A DNA stretch of 64,000 nucleotides from Nocardia carnea NBRC 14403 (GCF_000308515.1 NZ_BAFV01000065.1:42951-106950); one strand, 5' to 3'. Shown: positions 1-8,561, counted from the first letter of the stretch. Numbers and translations are program-made. The notes: generated by a model not told the origin, from the sequence alone.

Positions 1-496
1 CGAATACCTCGGTGAGCCCGGCGGCGGTGAGGAGGTAGTCGAGGTTGCGGCTGGCGGAGAAGACGCCGGTCGCCATCCCCAGTGACCGCACCCGCCGGAT
101 CAGCGAGACCGTGGTCTCGAACACGCGCACGCCGTCGCGGACGACCCGCTCGCGGAACAGGCGATCTTTGCGGTTGCCCAGTCCACACACTGTCTCCGCG
201 GTCTCAGCATCGGTGGGCTCGCCCCACGGGAGGCTGATGCCGCGGGAGGCCAGGAAGTCGGCGACGCCGCGGTAGCGCGGTTTGCCGTCGACGTGGCGGA
301 GATAGTCGTCGGGGGTGAACGGCGAACGGTCCTGGCCCGCGGTCGCGCCGGGCCGGTCGAGGTAGGTGTCGAACAGTTCGGTCCACGCCGCCGCGTGCAC
401 CGACGCGGTGTCGGTGACGACGCCGTCGAGGTCGAATACGACGGCGTCGTAGCGACGTGTGTCGATCACGGTCGCGGTGTCTGCACCGTTGGTCAC
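1..496 (-). CDS. Beta-phosphoglucomutase-like HAD hydrolase (3' end beyond window)
   Basis: Reading leftward from GTG at 496, the frame gives the HAD motif I VVFDLDGVVTDTASVH about 17 residues in, then a YLRHVDGKPRYRG cap-type segment and GLGNRK, as in the mycobacterial Rv3400/Rv2006 N-terminal family. These enzymes are cytosolic phosphosugar mutases or phosphatases and are often encoded beside a GH65 trehalose/maltose phosphorylase; such a partner would lie outside the window. Only about 165 residues are present, so the lysine and C-terminal acidic motifs are not visible. The same frame stays open further upstream (GTG at 511 and 514 also possible). The 496 start puts motif I where the family has it. 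Substrate cannot be read from the sequence. Confidence 0.75.
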   Translation of the reverse strand, partial: MTNGADTATVIDTRRYDAVVFDLDGVVTDTASVHAAAWTELFDTYLDRPGATAGQDRSPFTPDDYLRHVDGKPRYRGVADFLASRGISLPWGEPTDAETAETVCGLGNRKDRLFRERVVRDGVRVFETTVSLIRRVRSLGMATGVFSASRNLDYLLTAAGLTEVF

Positions 497-647
497 CTCG
501 TCAGCCTGCACCACCGCGGTGGCCGGCGGATAGGGCAAGAAGTCGTCAACCGGTGCACCGCGAGCCCGCACAGACTCGGAGACGGTCTTGCCAACCGGGT
601 TGGTCGCTGGTGGCAAGACCGTTTCGCCGACCGGCTGTGAACAGTGG

Positions 648-2003
648 TCAGGGTGGCCGCAGCAGCGGGTCGCACTGTTGGGCGCAGCGCGACATCTCGG
701 CGAGGTCTGTCTCGATTGCGGCGGCGATCTGTTCGCCGGGCAGCACGCTGTCGTAGTCGCTGAGCACGCCGAACCGCAGCAGGCCGTGGTAGCTGGTGAC
801 CGCGACCGCCAAGCCGATGCGCATGGCCAGCGGCGGCAGCGCGAACGCGTCGAGCACGGCGCGCCCGAGGAATGACAGTGTGTCCTGTGGTCCGATCACG
901 TTGGTGACCAGTGCGCCGACGGCCTGCTGCCGGTAGCGCGCCGCGAACCGGAGCGCGGCGGCCACCGGCGCTGTCGGTAGCAGCGCCGCGACGCCGAGCG
1001 CCAGCTCTTCGGCTTCCACTTCGCCGGTCGTCCGTTGCCGGGCCACCCGCTGGTGTACTCGGGTGAGGCGCTGGCGAGCGGTTGCGGCATCCAGCGGCAG
1101 CTGCGGGGTGAGGGCAGCGACGACGTTGCCGAGTCCGTCTCCGGACCGGGCCGGCCGGGTGGAGACCGGAACGAGGATGCGCAGGTGCTCGGTGGCCGGA
1201 TCACGGCCTTGGGCGATCAACACCGACCGCACCGCACCGGTGACCGCTGCAACCGCGACATCGTTGACGGTGACCTCGAACGCGGCACAAATATTCCGGA
1301 TGTCGGCCAGATTCGATTCCGCGACACCGTAGCGGCGCCGGGGCCCGAGCTCCTCGGCGCCCAGTGAGCCGTTCCCGGCTGGTAGCAGTGCCCAGGTCAG
1401 GGGTACCGCGTTGCGGACCAGGCTCCCGGCGCCCCGGGCCGCGACGGTCGCTACGCGTGCGCCGGCAGTGGCGAGGCTCTGGACGGTGGAAATCGTGGGC
1501 GGCGGCCCGGGTGTCGGGTGGTCGGGGTGGTCGTCCGTGTCATCGCAGAGTTGTTCGAACAACCGCATGCCGGCCATACCGTCGACCATCGTGTGGTGTG
1601 CCACGAACAGCAGCGCCCATTGATCGACGCCGTATTCCTCGATGACCAGGCAGCGCCACAGCGGGTGGTTCCGGTCGAATTTCTCGGTCGACTCTGCGGC
1701 GATCAGGTCATAGAGCTCCTGTTTCCCGCGTGGTTGCGGCAATGCGCGCCACCGCAGGTGCCGTGTCAGGTCGAAGTCGGGGTCGTCGACCCATCGGGGT
1801 GCCTGCAGGTCCAAGGGCGTCCGGTGGACTCGCTGCTGTAGCCGTGGATCGCGGTCGACGCGCTGTTGGAGACGTTCGATGAGTTCTGGCTGCGAAGGTG
1901 CTCGCCCGTCCAGCACCGTGGCGATGCCGATGCCGACATCAGCGGTCCCGTCGGCGTCTTCGATGTACAGGAAGGCCGAATCGAGGGGGTGCAGGCGGCT
2001 CAT
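648..2003 (-). CDS. Wax ester synthase/diacylglycerol acyltransferase (WS/DGAT)
   Basis: 451 aa, the usual family length. The opening MSRLHPLDSAFLYIED and the acyl-CoA acyltransferase motif HHTMVDG (about residue 136) identify the WS/DGAT family, which esterifies fatty alcohol or diacylglycerol with acyl-CoA for storage lipid at the membrane. The C-terminal half carries the family's ANVIGP-like segment (VTNVIGP). Its ATG overlaps the stop of the upstream CBS gene as ATGA, so the two are probably translationally coupled. Mycobacterial paralogues such as tgs1 are dormancy-induced, and the neighbours (CBS, Usp) fit that setting. Wax versus triacylglycerol preference cannot be told from sequence. 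Confidence 0.9.
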   Translation of the reverse strand: MSRLHPLDSAFLYIEDADGTADVGIGIATVLDGRAPSQPELIERLQQRVDRDPRLQQRVHRTPLDLQAPRWVDDPDFDLTRHLRWRALPQPRGKQELYDLIAAESTEKFDRNHPLWRCLVIEEYGVDQWALLFVAHHTMVDGMAGMRLFEQLCDDTDDHPDHPTPGPPPTISTVQSLATAGARVATVAARGAGSLVRNAVPLTWALLPAGNGSLGAEELGPRRRYGVAESNLADIRNICAAFEVTVNDVAVAAVTGAVRSVLIAQGRDPATEHLRILVPVSTRPARSGDGLGNVVAALTPQLPLDAATARQRLTRVHQRVARQRTTGEVEAEELALGVAALLPTAPVAAALRFAARYRQQAVGALVTNVIGPQDTLSFLGRAVLDAFALPPLAMRIGLAVAVTSYHGLLRFGVLSDYDSVLPGEQIAAAIETDLAEMSRCAQQCDPLLRPP

Positions 2004-2464
2004 AAGCTGTCGTGCTCCGGTGCCGCGGGCGCCCGCCCGGACTGCGATGGGGCTTCGGAGACTGTGTCGACGAACCGACCGACGGTTTCGTCCGGCAGGG
2101 CGCGGGCGATATCGGTCTCGGTGAGTATGCCGACGAGCCGGCCCTGTTCGGTCACCGGAAGCCGGCGGATCCGGTAGCGCTGCATCACCGTCTGCGCATC
2201 GCTGTCGATAACGATGCTGCGCAGCATCGTTCCCTCGAACGGGTCCCCGGCGGCCCAGCTATCAGGATCGTACCCCTCGGCAAGGCACATCATGACGATG
2301 TCGCGGTCGGTCACGAGGCCGATCGGGTGGTCTTTGTCTTGCCCGTCGTACACCGCTTGCGATCCGATGCCATGCTGCCGCATCTGCCGGGCCGCTGTTG
2401 TCACGGTCGCGCTCTGCCCGAGACAGATGACGTCGCGGTGCATGTGGGATCGAACCGGGTTCAT
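2000..2464 (-). CDS. Tandem CBS-domain protein (Hrp1-like)
   Basis: 154 aa with two CBS motifs: roughly residues 8-70 (contains GLVTDRDIV) and 75-135 (contains RRLPVTEQGRLVGILTETDIA). It is a stand-alone CBS pair like mycobacterial Hrp1 (Rv2626c), a DosR-regulon protein that probably binds an adenine nucleotide-type ligand. ATG at 2464 is chosen because GGGAGA lies 7 nt upstream and the translation then begins directly with the CBS fold (MNPVRSHMHRDV); longer in-frame starts add only low-complexity residues. The gene overlaps the WS/DGAT start by 4 nt, making a two-gene operon read leftward. Confidence 0.85.
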   Translation of the reverse strand: MNPVRSHMHRDVICLGQSATVTTAARQMRQHGIGSQAVYDGQDKDHPIGLVTDRDIVMMCLAEGYDPDSWAAGDPFEGTMLRSIVIDSDAQTVMQRYRIRRLPVTEQGRLVGILTETDIARALPDETVGRFVDTVSEAPSQSGRAPAAPEHDSL

Positions 2465-2734
2465 CGCGGGATCTCCCAACGTGCGGGGGCGCGGCTGCTG
2501 CCGTTTCAGCATCACCGGCCCCGGTGCTGTCCTGGCAGGGCACAAAGTCACTGCTCGTGCAGGGAAAGACACCGGGCTGGGTTCTCGACAACAGGACGGG
2601 CCGGCTCGCATCGGGTGATCGCCCGTGGCGGTCGTATCAGGCGCTTCGAGGGATGGCCGTGTCGAACCGATCGCGTCCGGCGGGATTCGACCACGTGTCC
2701 GGTGCAGCGGTCGGGACCATTTCCCTGTCTATCG

Positions 2735-2749
2735 GCGACTTCCGGCCCT
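2735..2749. promoter_or_regulatory. Possible DosR-type box
   Basis: GCGACTTCCGGCCCT matches the mycobacterial dormancy box GGGACTTNNGNCCCT at all but one defined position. It lies 80 nt upstream of the DUF2267 start and about 270 nt upstream of the divergent CBS gene. A weaker GGGACC-TTCCC element sits at 2713-2726. No DosR or DosS gene is in the window, so the assignment rests on motif and gene content only. Confidence 0.35.
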
Positions 2750-2828
2750 GCGGCCGGGGCGGGCGCCGGAATCGATGCTGGAGAAGCACCCCAGCCGGTA
2801 TCTCGGACCCCGTGAGGAAGGCAATGGT

Positions 2829-3491
2829 ATGGCGCATCGCACCGATCCTTTGGCCGCGGAAGTTCACACCGCGCACGCCTGGCTGAGTACTATCGCCGAC
2901 GGCCTGGGCACCAAGGACCGCCATTTCGCCCTCCGCGCTCTGCGCGCATGGATGCATGCGGTCCGCGACCGGGTCGGGGTGTCCAACTCTGCCCACGTGA
3001 CCGCGCAACTTCCCGAGGTGCTTCGCGGGATGTGGTACGAGGGCTGGATACCGGCCAAGGTCCCGGTTCGCCACGGTGTCGCCTCGTTCATCGACCAGTT
3101 CGCCGAGGAGGCCCGGATCGACCGTGACGATGTTGTCGTGGTCGCCGGGAAGATCACACGGTCGTTGGATCGGCTGTTCGCGCCCGGTCAGCTCGACAGG
3201 ATCTTCGCCGTTCTGCCCGCGCCGCTGGATATAGCCCTGTGGGGCGATTTCCTCGGCGAGACCACCGCGGCCAGGACGGTGCCGCCGGTCCGTGCCCTGC
3301 GCGCTGCGCAGCGCGAGCACGATCTCGCCCAGCAGGTCCGGGTGCTGGGAGAAGCGGTCGCTGTGCTGGCCCGTGGACTCGAACAGTTGCCGTCGCTGCC
3401 CGCCGACGAACAACGGGTCGCCACGGCAGCGCAGTCGGCGCACCGCATCCTGCTGGCAGAGGGGCTGGTGGATCAGCACGCGACGGAGTGA
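2829..3491 (+). CDS. DUF2267 domain protein
   Basis: 220 aa. Residues about 15-135 (HAWLSTIADGLGTKD... HVTAQLPEVLRGMWYEGW) are a typical DUF2267 unit: helical, 'LP..LR..FYEGW'-like motif, then a region ending near TRSLDRLF. The C-terminal 70 residues form a further helix-rich tail. ATG 2829 is preceded by AGGAAGG at 7 nt; upstream in-frame codons encode unrelated sequence. DUF2267 proteins are cytosolic, of unknown function, and are common in stress and dormancy loci of actinobacteria. It is followed after 1 nt by the next ORF and then the ABC transporter, so it probably heads a rightward operon. Confidence 0.75.
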   Translation: MAHRTDPLAAEVHTAHAWLSTIADGLGTKDRHFALRALRAWMHAVRDRVGVSNSAHVTAQLPEVLRGMWYEGWIPAKVPVRHGVASFIDQFAEEARIDRDDVVVVAGKITRSLDRLFAPGQLDRIFAVLPAPLDIALWGDFLGETTAARTVPPVRALRAAQREHDLAQQVRVLGEAVAVLARGLEQLPSLPADEQRVATAAQSAHRILLAEGLVDQHATE

Positions 3492-3492
3492 G

Positions 3493-3942
3493 ATGAGCAT
3501 GCTGCAGCCAACGGTGTCGCTGGGCCCAGCTCCGGCACGGTCACCGCCGCCGGTGAGTGGGTGGCTTGTTGGTACGGCCCAGCGGGATACCGTGCGCGAG
3601 CTGCTGCCGTCCAGCCTCGAAGGGCTGCTGCACGACACTGGCAACCCGGAATTCCTGCTTCGCCTCGACATCCCGGGTCCTGCCGCCGAACTGTTGAGCA
3701 CACCGCGGATACAACGCGCGATCGGCATGGTCTACAGCCCGGGCACCGAGCGGCAGAACCACTACTTCCGTGCCCGCACCACCCAGCAGTTCGACGCGGT
3801 GATCCATATCGACCGCACCACCGCTGTGCAACCACTGGAACCGGACAGCCGCCGTGATGCGGGCACCATGCCACAGGCCTGTGAGCGCAGTGGCTTGTGC
3901 CGCGGCCGCACGGGACAGCCACAACGCTCCCGAGAACGATAG
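3493..3942 (+). pseudogene. C-terminal remnant of an erythromycin-esterase-like protein
   Basis: 149-codon frame starting one base after the preceding stop. The segment from about residue 42 to 110 (HDTGNPEFLLRLD, then IGMVYSPGTERQNHYF and QFDAVIHIDRTTAVQPLEP) reads like the extreme C-terminus of erythromycin-esterase family proteins, as in mycobacterial Rv2030c, which are normally over 400 aa. The N-terminal 40 residues and the last 35 look unrelated and low-complexity, so this is probably a decayed fragment. Its frame is still open and it sits between two well-formed genes, so translation remains possible. Rv2030c is a DosR-regulon gene, in keeping with this neighbourhood. Identification is by memory of the family, without alignment. 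Confidence 0.55.
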
Positions 3943-3955
3943 AGAGGCGGCGGCG

Positions 3956-4837
3956 ATGATAGAGCTCGCCGGATTGAGCAAGGCGTACCGGCGCACGGTG
4001 GCACTCGACGATGTGAGCGTGCAGATACCGGCGGGTGTGGTCTTCGGATACGTCGGACCCAACGGGGCAGGCAAGACCACCACCATCCGCATCCTGGCCG
4101 GTTTGATGCGACCCACGCGCGGTTGCGCGCGGATCTGCGGCGCCGACACGGTGCGGGAGCGGGAGAAAGCGCAACACCACATCGGGTATCTGCCGGGCCA
4201 ATTCGTCGCCTACCCCGACCTGACCGGCGAGCAGTACCTGGACTATCTGGCGAACCTGCACGGTGGTGTCGCCCCGAAGCGACGCCGCGGTATCGCCGAA
4301 CGTCTCGAACTCGACCTCTCTACCCGCATCGGTGCGATGTCGCACGGGAACCGGCAGAAGGTCGGCATCGTGCAGGCGTTCATGACCGAACCGGATGTGC
4401 TGTTGCTCGACGAGCCGACCACGGGCCTGGACCCCTTGGTCCAGCGGGAATTTCTGGCCATGGTGCGCGAATTCCGCGACAACGGGTGCACAGTCTTCCT
4501 GTCGTCGCACGTGCTGTCTGAGGTGGAAGCGGTCGCCGACAGCGTGGGGATGCTGCGCAGGGGCCGGCTCATCGACGTCGGGACCGTCGCCGAATTCACG
4601 GGCCGGACACTGCGGCGCCTCGATGTGACCTTCGGCGCCCGGCCACCGGATCCGGCCGGGTTGCGTGGTCTGGCAGGGGTCCGGCAGGTGCGTGAGGACT
4701 CGCAGCGAATGCAGATCGAAGTACAGGGCTCCACCGCCGAGCTGCTCAAGACGATCGCACCCTATGAAGTGGTCGACATCGTGAGCCATGACCCCGACCT
4801 CGAAGAGATCTTTCTCGGCCACTATGGACAGGACTGA
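3956..4837 (+). CDS. ABC transporter ATP-binding protein
   Basis: 293 aa. Walker A is GPNGAGKTTT (near residue 38), Q-loop region GYLPGQF, signature MSHGNRQKVG in place of LSGGQ, Walker B VLLLDEPTTGLD, and switch-region SSHVL. This is an ABC-2 (drug/lipid exporter) type ATPase with a short C-terminal extension (about 220-293) typical of the DrrA/CcmA group. ATG 3956 has GAGAGGCGG upstream, and the protein begins MIELAGLSKAYR. It is followed after 6 nt by its permease. The atypical signature (SHGNRQK) is common in this subgroup and need not mean loss of activity. Confidence 0.9.
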   Translation: MIELAGLSKAYRRTVALDDVSVQIPAGVVFGYVGPNGAGKTTTIRILAGLMRPTRGCARICGADTVREREKAQHHIGYLPGQFVAYPDLTGEQYLDYLANLHGGVAPKRRRGIAERLELDLSTRIGAMSHGNRQKVGIVQAFMTEPDVLLLDEPTTGLDPLVQREFLAMVREFRDNGCTVFLSSHVLSEVEAVADSVGMLRRGRLIDVGTVAEFTGRTLRRLDVTFGARPPDPAGLRGLAGVRQVREDSQRMQIEVQGSTAELLKTIAPYEVVDIVSHDPDLEEIFLGHYGQD

Positions 4838-4843
4838 AATACC

Positions 4844-5638
4844 ATGCTGAGCAGCGTGTATCTGAAATCTCTGCGTGATCAACGCCGCGGTCTTCTCGGC
4901 TGGAGCATCGGCGGGGTGGCGCTGGTGCTGTTGGAAAGCGCCTTGTGGCCGTCGATCTCGGGAATGGCAGGAATGCAGGACATCGTGGAGAGTTACCCCG
5001 AAGCGCTGCGCGAACTGTTCGACCTGGAGGCATTCGGGACGGGTACTGGCTTTCTCAACGTCGAACTGTTCAGCATGCTGTTACCGATCCTGTTCCTGGT
5101 CTTCGCGGTCGGACGCGGTGCCAAGGCGATCGCGGGCGAGGAAGAACGCGGGACACTGGAGGTACTGCTGGTGACCAGGGTCTCGCCGGTGCGGCTCATG
5201 CTCGAGCAAGCGGCCGTGCTGGTCAGCGCAGTCCTGACGGTGGGGGTGGTGCTGTGTGGCGCGGTGGTGGTGTTCTCGGCGGTGTTCGGTCTGGGGGTCA
5301 CCATCGGTTCGGCGATGACCGGAGCACTGTCGATGGTGCTCATCGGTATCGAGTTCGGCCTGCTCGCCCTGGCGATCGGTGCAGCGACCGGCCGCCGTGT
5401 ACTGGCAGCGGCCGTCACGTCGGTCTTCGCGGTCGCGGCCTATGTTCTGTATGTAGCGAGCAAGCTCGTCGAGGCAGTGCGCCCCTGGGGGCCGCTGTCA
5501 CCGTTTCACCAAGCCATAGAAGGTGGGCCGATGGGTGCCGGTCTCCCCGCCGCCTATGGCTGGCTGCTGCTCGCCGGGGTTCTGGTGCTGGCGGCGGGGC
5601 TTCCGATCTTCGATCGCCGTGACATCGCCGGAGTCTGA
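4844..5638 (+). CDS. ABC-2 type transporter permease
   Basis: 264 aa membrane protein. Hydrophobic segments are visible at about 18-38, 80-95, 115-145, 150-180, 185-205 and 235-255, giving the six spans expected of an ABC-2 permease. The cytoplasmic segment GAKAIAGEEERGTLEVLLVTRVSP is the family's conserved coupling region. It pairs with the ATPase immediately upstream; together they would form a homodimeric exporter. Substrate unknown. The gene ends facing the SHOCT gene on the opposite strand. Confidence 0.88.
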   Translation: MLSSVYLKSLRDQRRGLLGWSIGGVALVLLESALWPSISGMAGMQDIVESYPEALRELFDLEAFGTGTGFLNVELFSMLLPILFLVFAVGRGAKAIAGEEERGTLEVLLVTRVSPVRLMLEQAAVLVSAVLTVGVVLCGAVVVFSAVFGLGVTIGSAMTGALSMVLIGIEFGLLALAIGAATGRRVLAAAVTSVFAVAAYVLYVASKLVEAVRPWGPLSPFHQAIEGGPMGAGLPAAYGWLLLAGVLVLAAGLPIFDRRDIAGV

Positions 5639-5779
5639 GCGGCCGGGCCCTGAGGAGCGGTGCATCGTCACCGTATCCGGTGCACACCGCGCGCCGCCGG
5701 CGCGGGTTGGGTTGCACGGCGGACTCTGAGCCGCGGTCACCACTCGCGTGTGGTCTTTCCGCAGGCGGCGGCTACGAGT

Positions 5780-6046
5780 TCACCCGGGCGGGCGGTTGCG
5801 CCGGAGGACGTCGAGCCGGACCCTGCACTCGTCTTCATCGATCTGCCCGCGGGCGAAGCGTTCGGAAAGGACTGCTTCCGGATCCGCTGGAGCATCGCCC
5901 CGAGGATGTGGGGGAGCCCACGAGGGTGCCGTGAGGGCACGGACGACGGCGAACACCGCGAGGGCGACCAGCACCGCGAGTAACACCACTGTGGCGATCA
6001 TCAGCGTGGTTTCCCAGCCGTTCATTCCGTGGTCATACCAATGCAT
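5780..6046 (-). CDS. Small membrane protein with C-terminal SHOCT motif
   Basis: 88 aa. One transmembrane helix (about residues 14-36, LMIATVVLLAVLVALAVFAV) is followed by a proline-rich linker and a C-terminal SHOCT motif (EAVLSERFARGQIDEDECRVRLDVLR). SHOCT motifs are short oligomerisation-type helical hairpins found at the ends of many small bacterial membrane proteins. ATG 6046 has an excellent GAGGAGGAAGG site upstream; an internal ATG (MNGWETT) is a less good alternative. It lies downstream of, and co-directional with, the Usp gene at 6105-7013. Confidence 0.8.
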   Translation of the reverse strand: MHWYDHGMNGWETTLMIATVVLLAVLVALAVFAVVRALTAPSWAPPHPRGDAPADPEAVLSERFARGQIDEDECRVRLDVLRRNRPPG

Positions 6047-6104
6047 GCCTTCCTCCTCGCACGACCAGGGTTTTCTCAGCGGTAGCCGGCTCGGCGGCCG
6101 CCGG

Positions 6105-7013
6105 TCAGCTCTGGTGGGCAACGAGGACCGGGCAGTGGGCTCGTTGCACGACGATGTTGCTGGTGGAGCCCATGAGCAGACCACGGAAACCGCCGCGGCC
6201 ACGGCTGCCCACCACGACGAGCTGCGCCGACTTGGACCAGTCGAGCAGGTGCAGGTCCGGGCCGGCCAGATAGATCTTGCGGATCACCTCGACGTCAGGG
6301 TATTTCTCCGTCCACTCGGCGAGCCACTCGCTCATCTGCGCGTCCGCTGCAGCGGCGATGTCGGGATCGTCGATGGTTTCGGGCATGCCGGCGAACCAGT
6401 GGAAACGCAGGTCGTGCCAGGTGTGTAGTGCAACCACGGGCGCCCGCACCAGGTCTGCTTCGGCGAATGCGGCGGCCGCGGCGGCGTTACTTGCCGCAGT
6501 TCCGTCGAGGCCTACGACGACGGGCCGTTCACGGCCGGTACTCGATTCGGTTTCGTGCCCGCGCACCACCACGATCTTCCCGTGGCCGTGGCTGGTGACC
6601 GCGAGCAGAGTGGATCCGAGATGGGCCAGGGTGGATCCTTCTCCGGCGGCGCCGATCACGGTCAGTTCCGCGGAGGCGGACTCTTCCACCAGCAGACGCG
6701 AGGGCTCCGCATCGGACAGTTCGGTCTCCACCGTCAGCGAAGGATCGATCTGCAGTGCCAGCGAGCGGGCGCGCTCCACGCAGTCGTTTCCGCGGCGATA
6801 CGCCGCCTCGAGCACAGGTGGCTCCATCTGGTCGTAGACGCCGGTGAGGGAACGCGCGGCAGCCAGGTTGTATCCGTGCACGATGCGTAACCGCCAGCCG
6901 CGTCGGGAGGCGGTTCGGCTTGCCCACCGCACGGCGAGTTCGGACGGCTCGGAGCTGTCGGCTCCGACAACGATCGTCAGGGACGACTCGGGTGACTGTG
7001 CGGAACTGTCCAT
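6105..7013 (-). CDS. Tandem universal stress protein (UspA-UspA)
   Basis: 302 aa with two UspA folds: residues about 10-145 and 155-300. The second domain ends VVVGSRGRGGFRGLLMGSTSNIVVQ, the GxxG-x9-G(S/T) ATP-binding motif. In the first domain the equivalent region (VIGAAGEGSTLAHLGSTLLAVTSHGHG) is divergent, so probably only one domain binds ATP canonically. It is closely related in layout and sequence to the Usp at 16417-17337, including a shared LDWSK/LAWSK-AQLVVVGSRGRGG block, so the two are recent paralogues. Mycobacterial two-domain Usps of this type (Rv2005c group) are hypoxia-induced. Confidence 0.9.
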   Translation of the reverse strand: MDSSAQSPESSLTIVVGADSSEPSELAVRWASRTASRRGWRLRIVHGYNLAAARSLTGVYDQMEPPVLEAAYRRGNDCVERARSLALQIDPSLTVETELSDAEPSRLLVEESASAELTVIGAAGEGSTLAHLGSTLLAVTSHGHGKIVVVRGHETESSTGRERPVVVGLDGTAASNAAAAAAFAEADLVRAPVVALHTWHDLRFHWFAGMPETIDDPDIAAAADAQMSEWLAEWTEKYPDVEVIRKIYLAGPDLHLLDWSKSAQLVVVGSRGRGGFRGLLMGSTSNIVVQRAHCPVLVAHQS

Positions 7014-7104
7014 GACGGCTGTCCTTCGGGCTCCGGAGCTGCGATCCTTTCGAGACTAAGCCGGTAGGACAAGCCACCGCGGCTGTCATTCGTCACCCGT
7101 GGCC

Positions 7105-7119
7105 GGGACTTCGGTCGCC
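7105..7119. promoter_or_regulatory. Possible DosR-type box upstream of Usp
   Basis: GGGACTTCGGTCGCC fits the dormancy box GGGACTTNNGNCCCT with mismatches only in its right half. It lies about 92 nt upstream of the leftward Usp start at 7013, a usual distance for an activator site. Pattern match only. Confidence 0.35.
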
Positions 7120-7215
7120 TGCACACCCGGCCGGCATGACCGGTGAGCCACGTCGACCACATCGCCGGGCCGGGACTCGTTTCTGCCGGGCCCGGGCCGG
7201 CTCCACAGCGGCGGC

Positions 7216-7581
7216 TCAGGCCGTGATCGGCTGGTTGGCGCTGACCCAACCTTGCGCCAAGCGGTCGATTACGTCGCCGACGGTCTCGCCGCGATCGGCT
7301 GTATCGGCGGATGAGGTCTGCAGACACCAACTGTCGATTTCTTCGATCAGTTCTCGACGCCGGTGATCGATCTCGGTGAGCCAGGTCGAGGCGTCGACCC
7401 CGACCCGCCGGTCGTGCAGTTTCGCCAGTGCATGAGCCCACCGCAGCAGTTGATCGTCTTCATAGCTTCGCCCCTGGAAAACACTGAGAATCGCGGGCAC
7501 ACCCGGCAGGATCGGACGCTGCGCCGCAGTATCCGGAGAATCTCTGCTTTCCACCGACCCCGACATATTTCGCTCAACCAT
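7216..7581 (-). CDS. DUF4254 family protein
   Basis: 121 aa. The middle and end (LLRWAHALAKLHDRR, then EIDHRRRELIEEIDSWC and GETVGDVIDRLAQGWVSANQ) follow the actinobacterial DUF4254 pattern: a helix with ALHE/KLH, an IDxRRxxLxxxIDxW repeat, and a closing ETVGxVxDRLA helix. Function unknown; members are small cytosolic helical proteins frequent in Nocardia. ATG 7581 is chosen over an upstream in-frame start because AAGGGGGAT lies just before it. It stands alone between two leftward genes. Confidence 0.7.
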   Translation of the reverse strand: MVERNMSGSVESRDSPDTAAQRPILPGVPAILSVFQGRSYEDDQLLRWAHALAKLHDRRVGVDASTWLTEIDHRRRELIEEIDSWCLQTSSADTADRGETVGDVIDRLAQGWVSANQPITA

Positions 7582-7819
7582 CAAATCCCCCTTGAACTTG
7601 TTGAATGAAACGGAGTATCGCTTCCGAGGGGGACAGTAATCGACCGACGCCACCACCACAGCGGAAACGCAAGATTGCGTTCGTTGTAGTGCGCCAGTGA
7701 ACCGGTGCAGGTCAGAGTTGTAATCCTCGATTCACGACGTCGGCCGAGGTCGGGAAGCACCGCGTTCTGGCATCGTGGCTGCTCGACCGCCTGTTGGGCA
7801 GGACACTGCGGTGCGGCAC

Positions 7820-8440
7820 TCAGTGGACAGTGCGCTCGCCGGTGGTGAATGCCGGCGGGCCTTGGTAGGGGCGTTGCAGCGCGGCGAATTCGGGTGTGGT
7901 CGCGGCGTCTATCACTGCGCGCAGCAGTGCGGTGGCGCGGTGAGGAGCTGGCGGTGCGGTGAGTACGGGCCCACCGAATCCCTGCCCGTCGATCGCGATG
8001 ATGGGGCTGCCGCCTCGACCACCGAGAGCCTGCTGTGAGGCCTGGTGTGCATCGGCGACCGGCGCGTCGAACGAGGCGTCGTCGAGAGCGGCAAGAAGGG
8101 TCGATTCCAGGCCGGCCTCGGCGAGGGCCGCCGCGGCGGCGGCATCGTCATCGGTCTCGGGTGTTCGCGGATGCAGCCGCGGGCCCAGCGCCAGGTAGAG
8201 AGAAACGAAGCCTGAGGGGCCGTGGCGCTGTTCGACGGCAGCGAACACGCGCCCGAACCGGCGTGAACGGCTGATCATCGGTTCGTGGCCGGCGTCGACG
8301 GCCCGGCCGTCGTTGAGTACCGCCAGACTCATCTGTTTCACGGCCACCGCGTGTTCGCCACGTGCGGTGTCGAGCAGCCAGCGGGCTGTCACCCAGGCGA
8401 ACGGGCACACCGGGTCCACGTACAAATCGATCTCTGCCAT
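7820..8440 (-). CDS. DsbA-family / mycothiol-dependent nitroreductase-like protein (Rv2466c type)
   Basis: 206 aa. The start MAEIDLYVDPVCPFAWVTARWLL and the later MSLAVLNDGR, GPRLHPR and GGSPIIAIDGQGFGGPVL segments align by eye with Rv2466c, a mycothiol-dependent DsbA-like oxidoreductase with a CPWC site. Here the site reads C-P-F-A, so the attacking Cys is kept and the resolving Cys is replaced by Ala. The helical insert between about 60 and 145 is typical. ATG 8440 follows AAGGCGGA; the preceding codon GTG is an alternative. A one-Cys site would favour mycothiolation or monothiol chemistry over disulfide exchange, which is inference. Confidence 0.8.
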   Translation of the reverse strand: MAEIDLYVDPVCPFAWVTARWLLDTARGEHAVAVKQMSLAVLNDGRAVDAGHEPMISRSRRFGRVFAAVEQRHGPSGFVSLYLALGPRLHPRTPETDDDAAAAAALAEAGLESTLLAALDDASFDAPVADAHQASQQALGGRGGSPIIAIDGQGFGGPVLTAPPAPHRATALLRAVIDAATTPEFAALQRPYQGPPAFTTGERTVH

Positions 8441-8514
8441 CACTGTCCGCCTTCGCGGGCTCCGGCCGGTGAGCGGACTACACGGGAAGCGATCGCCTCC
8501 CTCACTTGCTCAAT

Positions 8515-8530
8515 ATACCCCCAGGGGTAT
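8515..8530. promoter_or_regulatory. CsoR/CstR-type operator A
   Basis: ATACCCCCAGGGGTAT is a 7-2-7 palindrome of the ATACCCC-type bound by CsoR/CstR (DUF156) repressors. It is 75 nt upstream of the MMPL start and one of three such sites in the module. Confidence 0.75.
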
Positions 8531-8545
8531 TATCGGAACTCGAAT

Positions 8546-8561
8546 ATACCCCCGGGGGTAT
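8546..8561. promoter_or_regulatory. CsoR/CstR-type operator B
   Basis: ATACCCCCGGGGGTAT is a perfect 16-bp palindrome, centred 31 bp (about three helical turns) from operator A, on the same DNA face upstream of the MMPL gene. Tandem phased sites suggest co-operative repression. Confidence 0.75.

Noticed and set aside
3473..4882. 469-codon minus-strand frame over the ABC ATPase
   Set aside because: All ABC motifs are on the plus strand; the minus frame has none.
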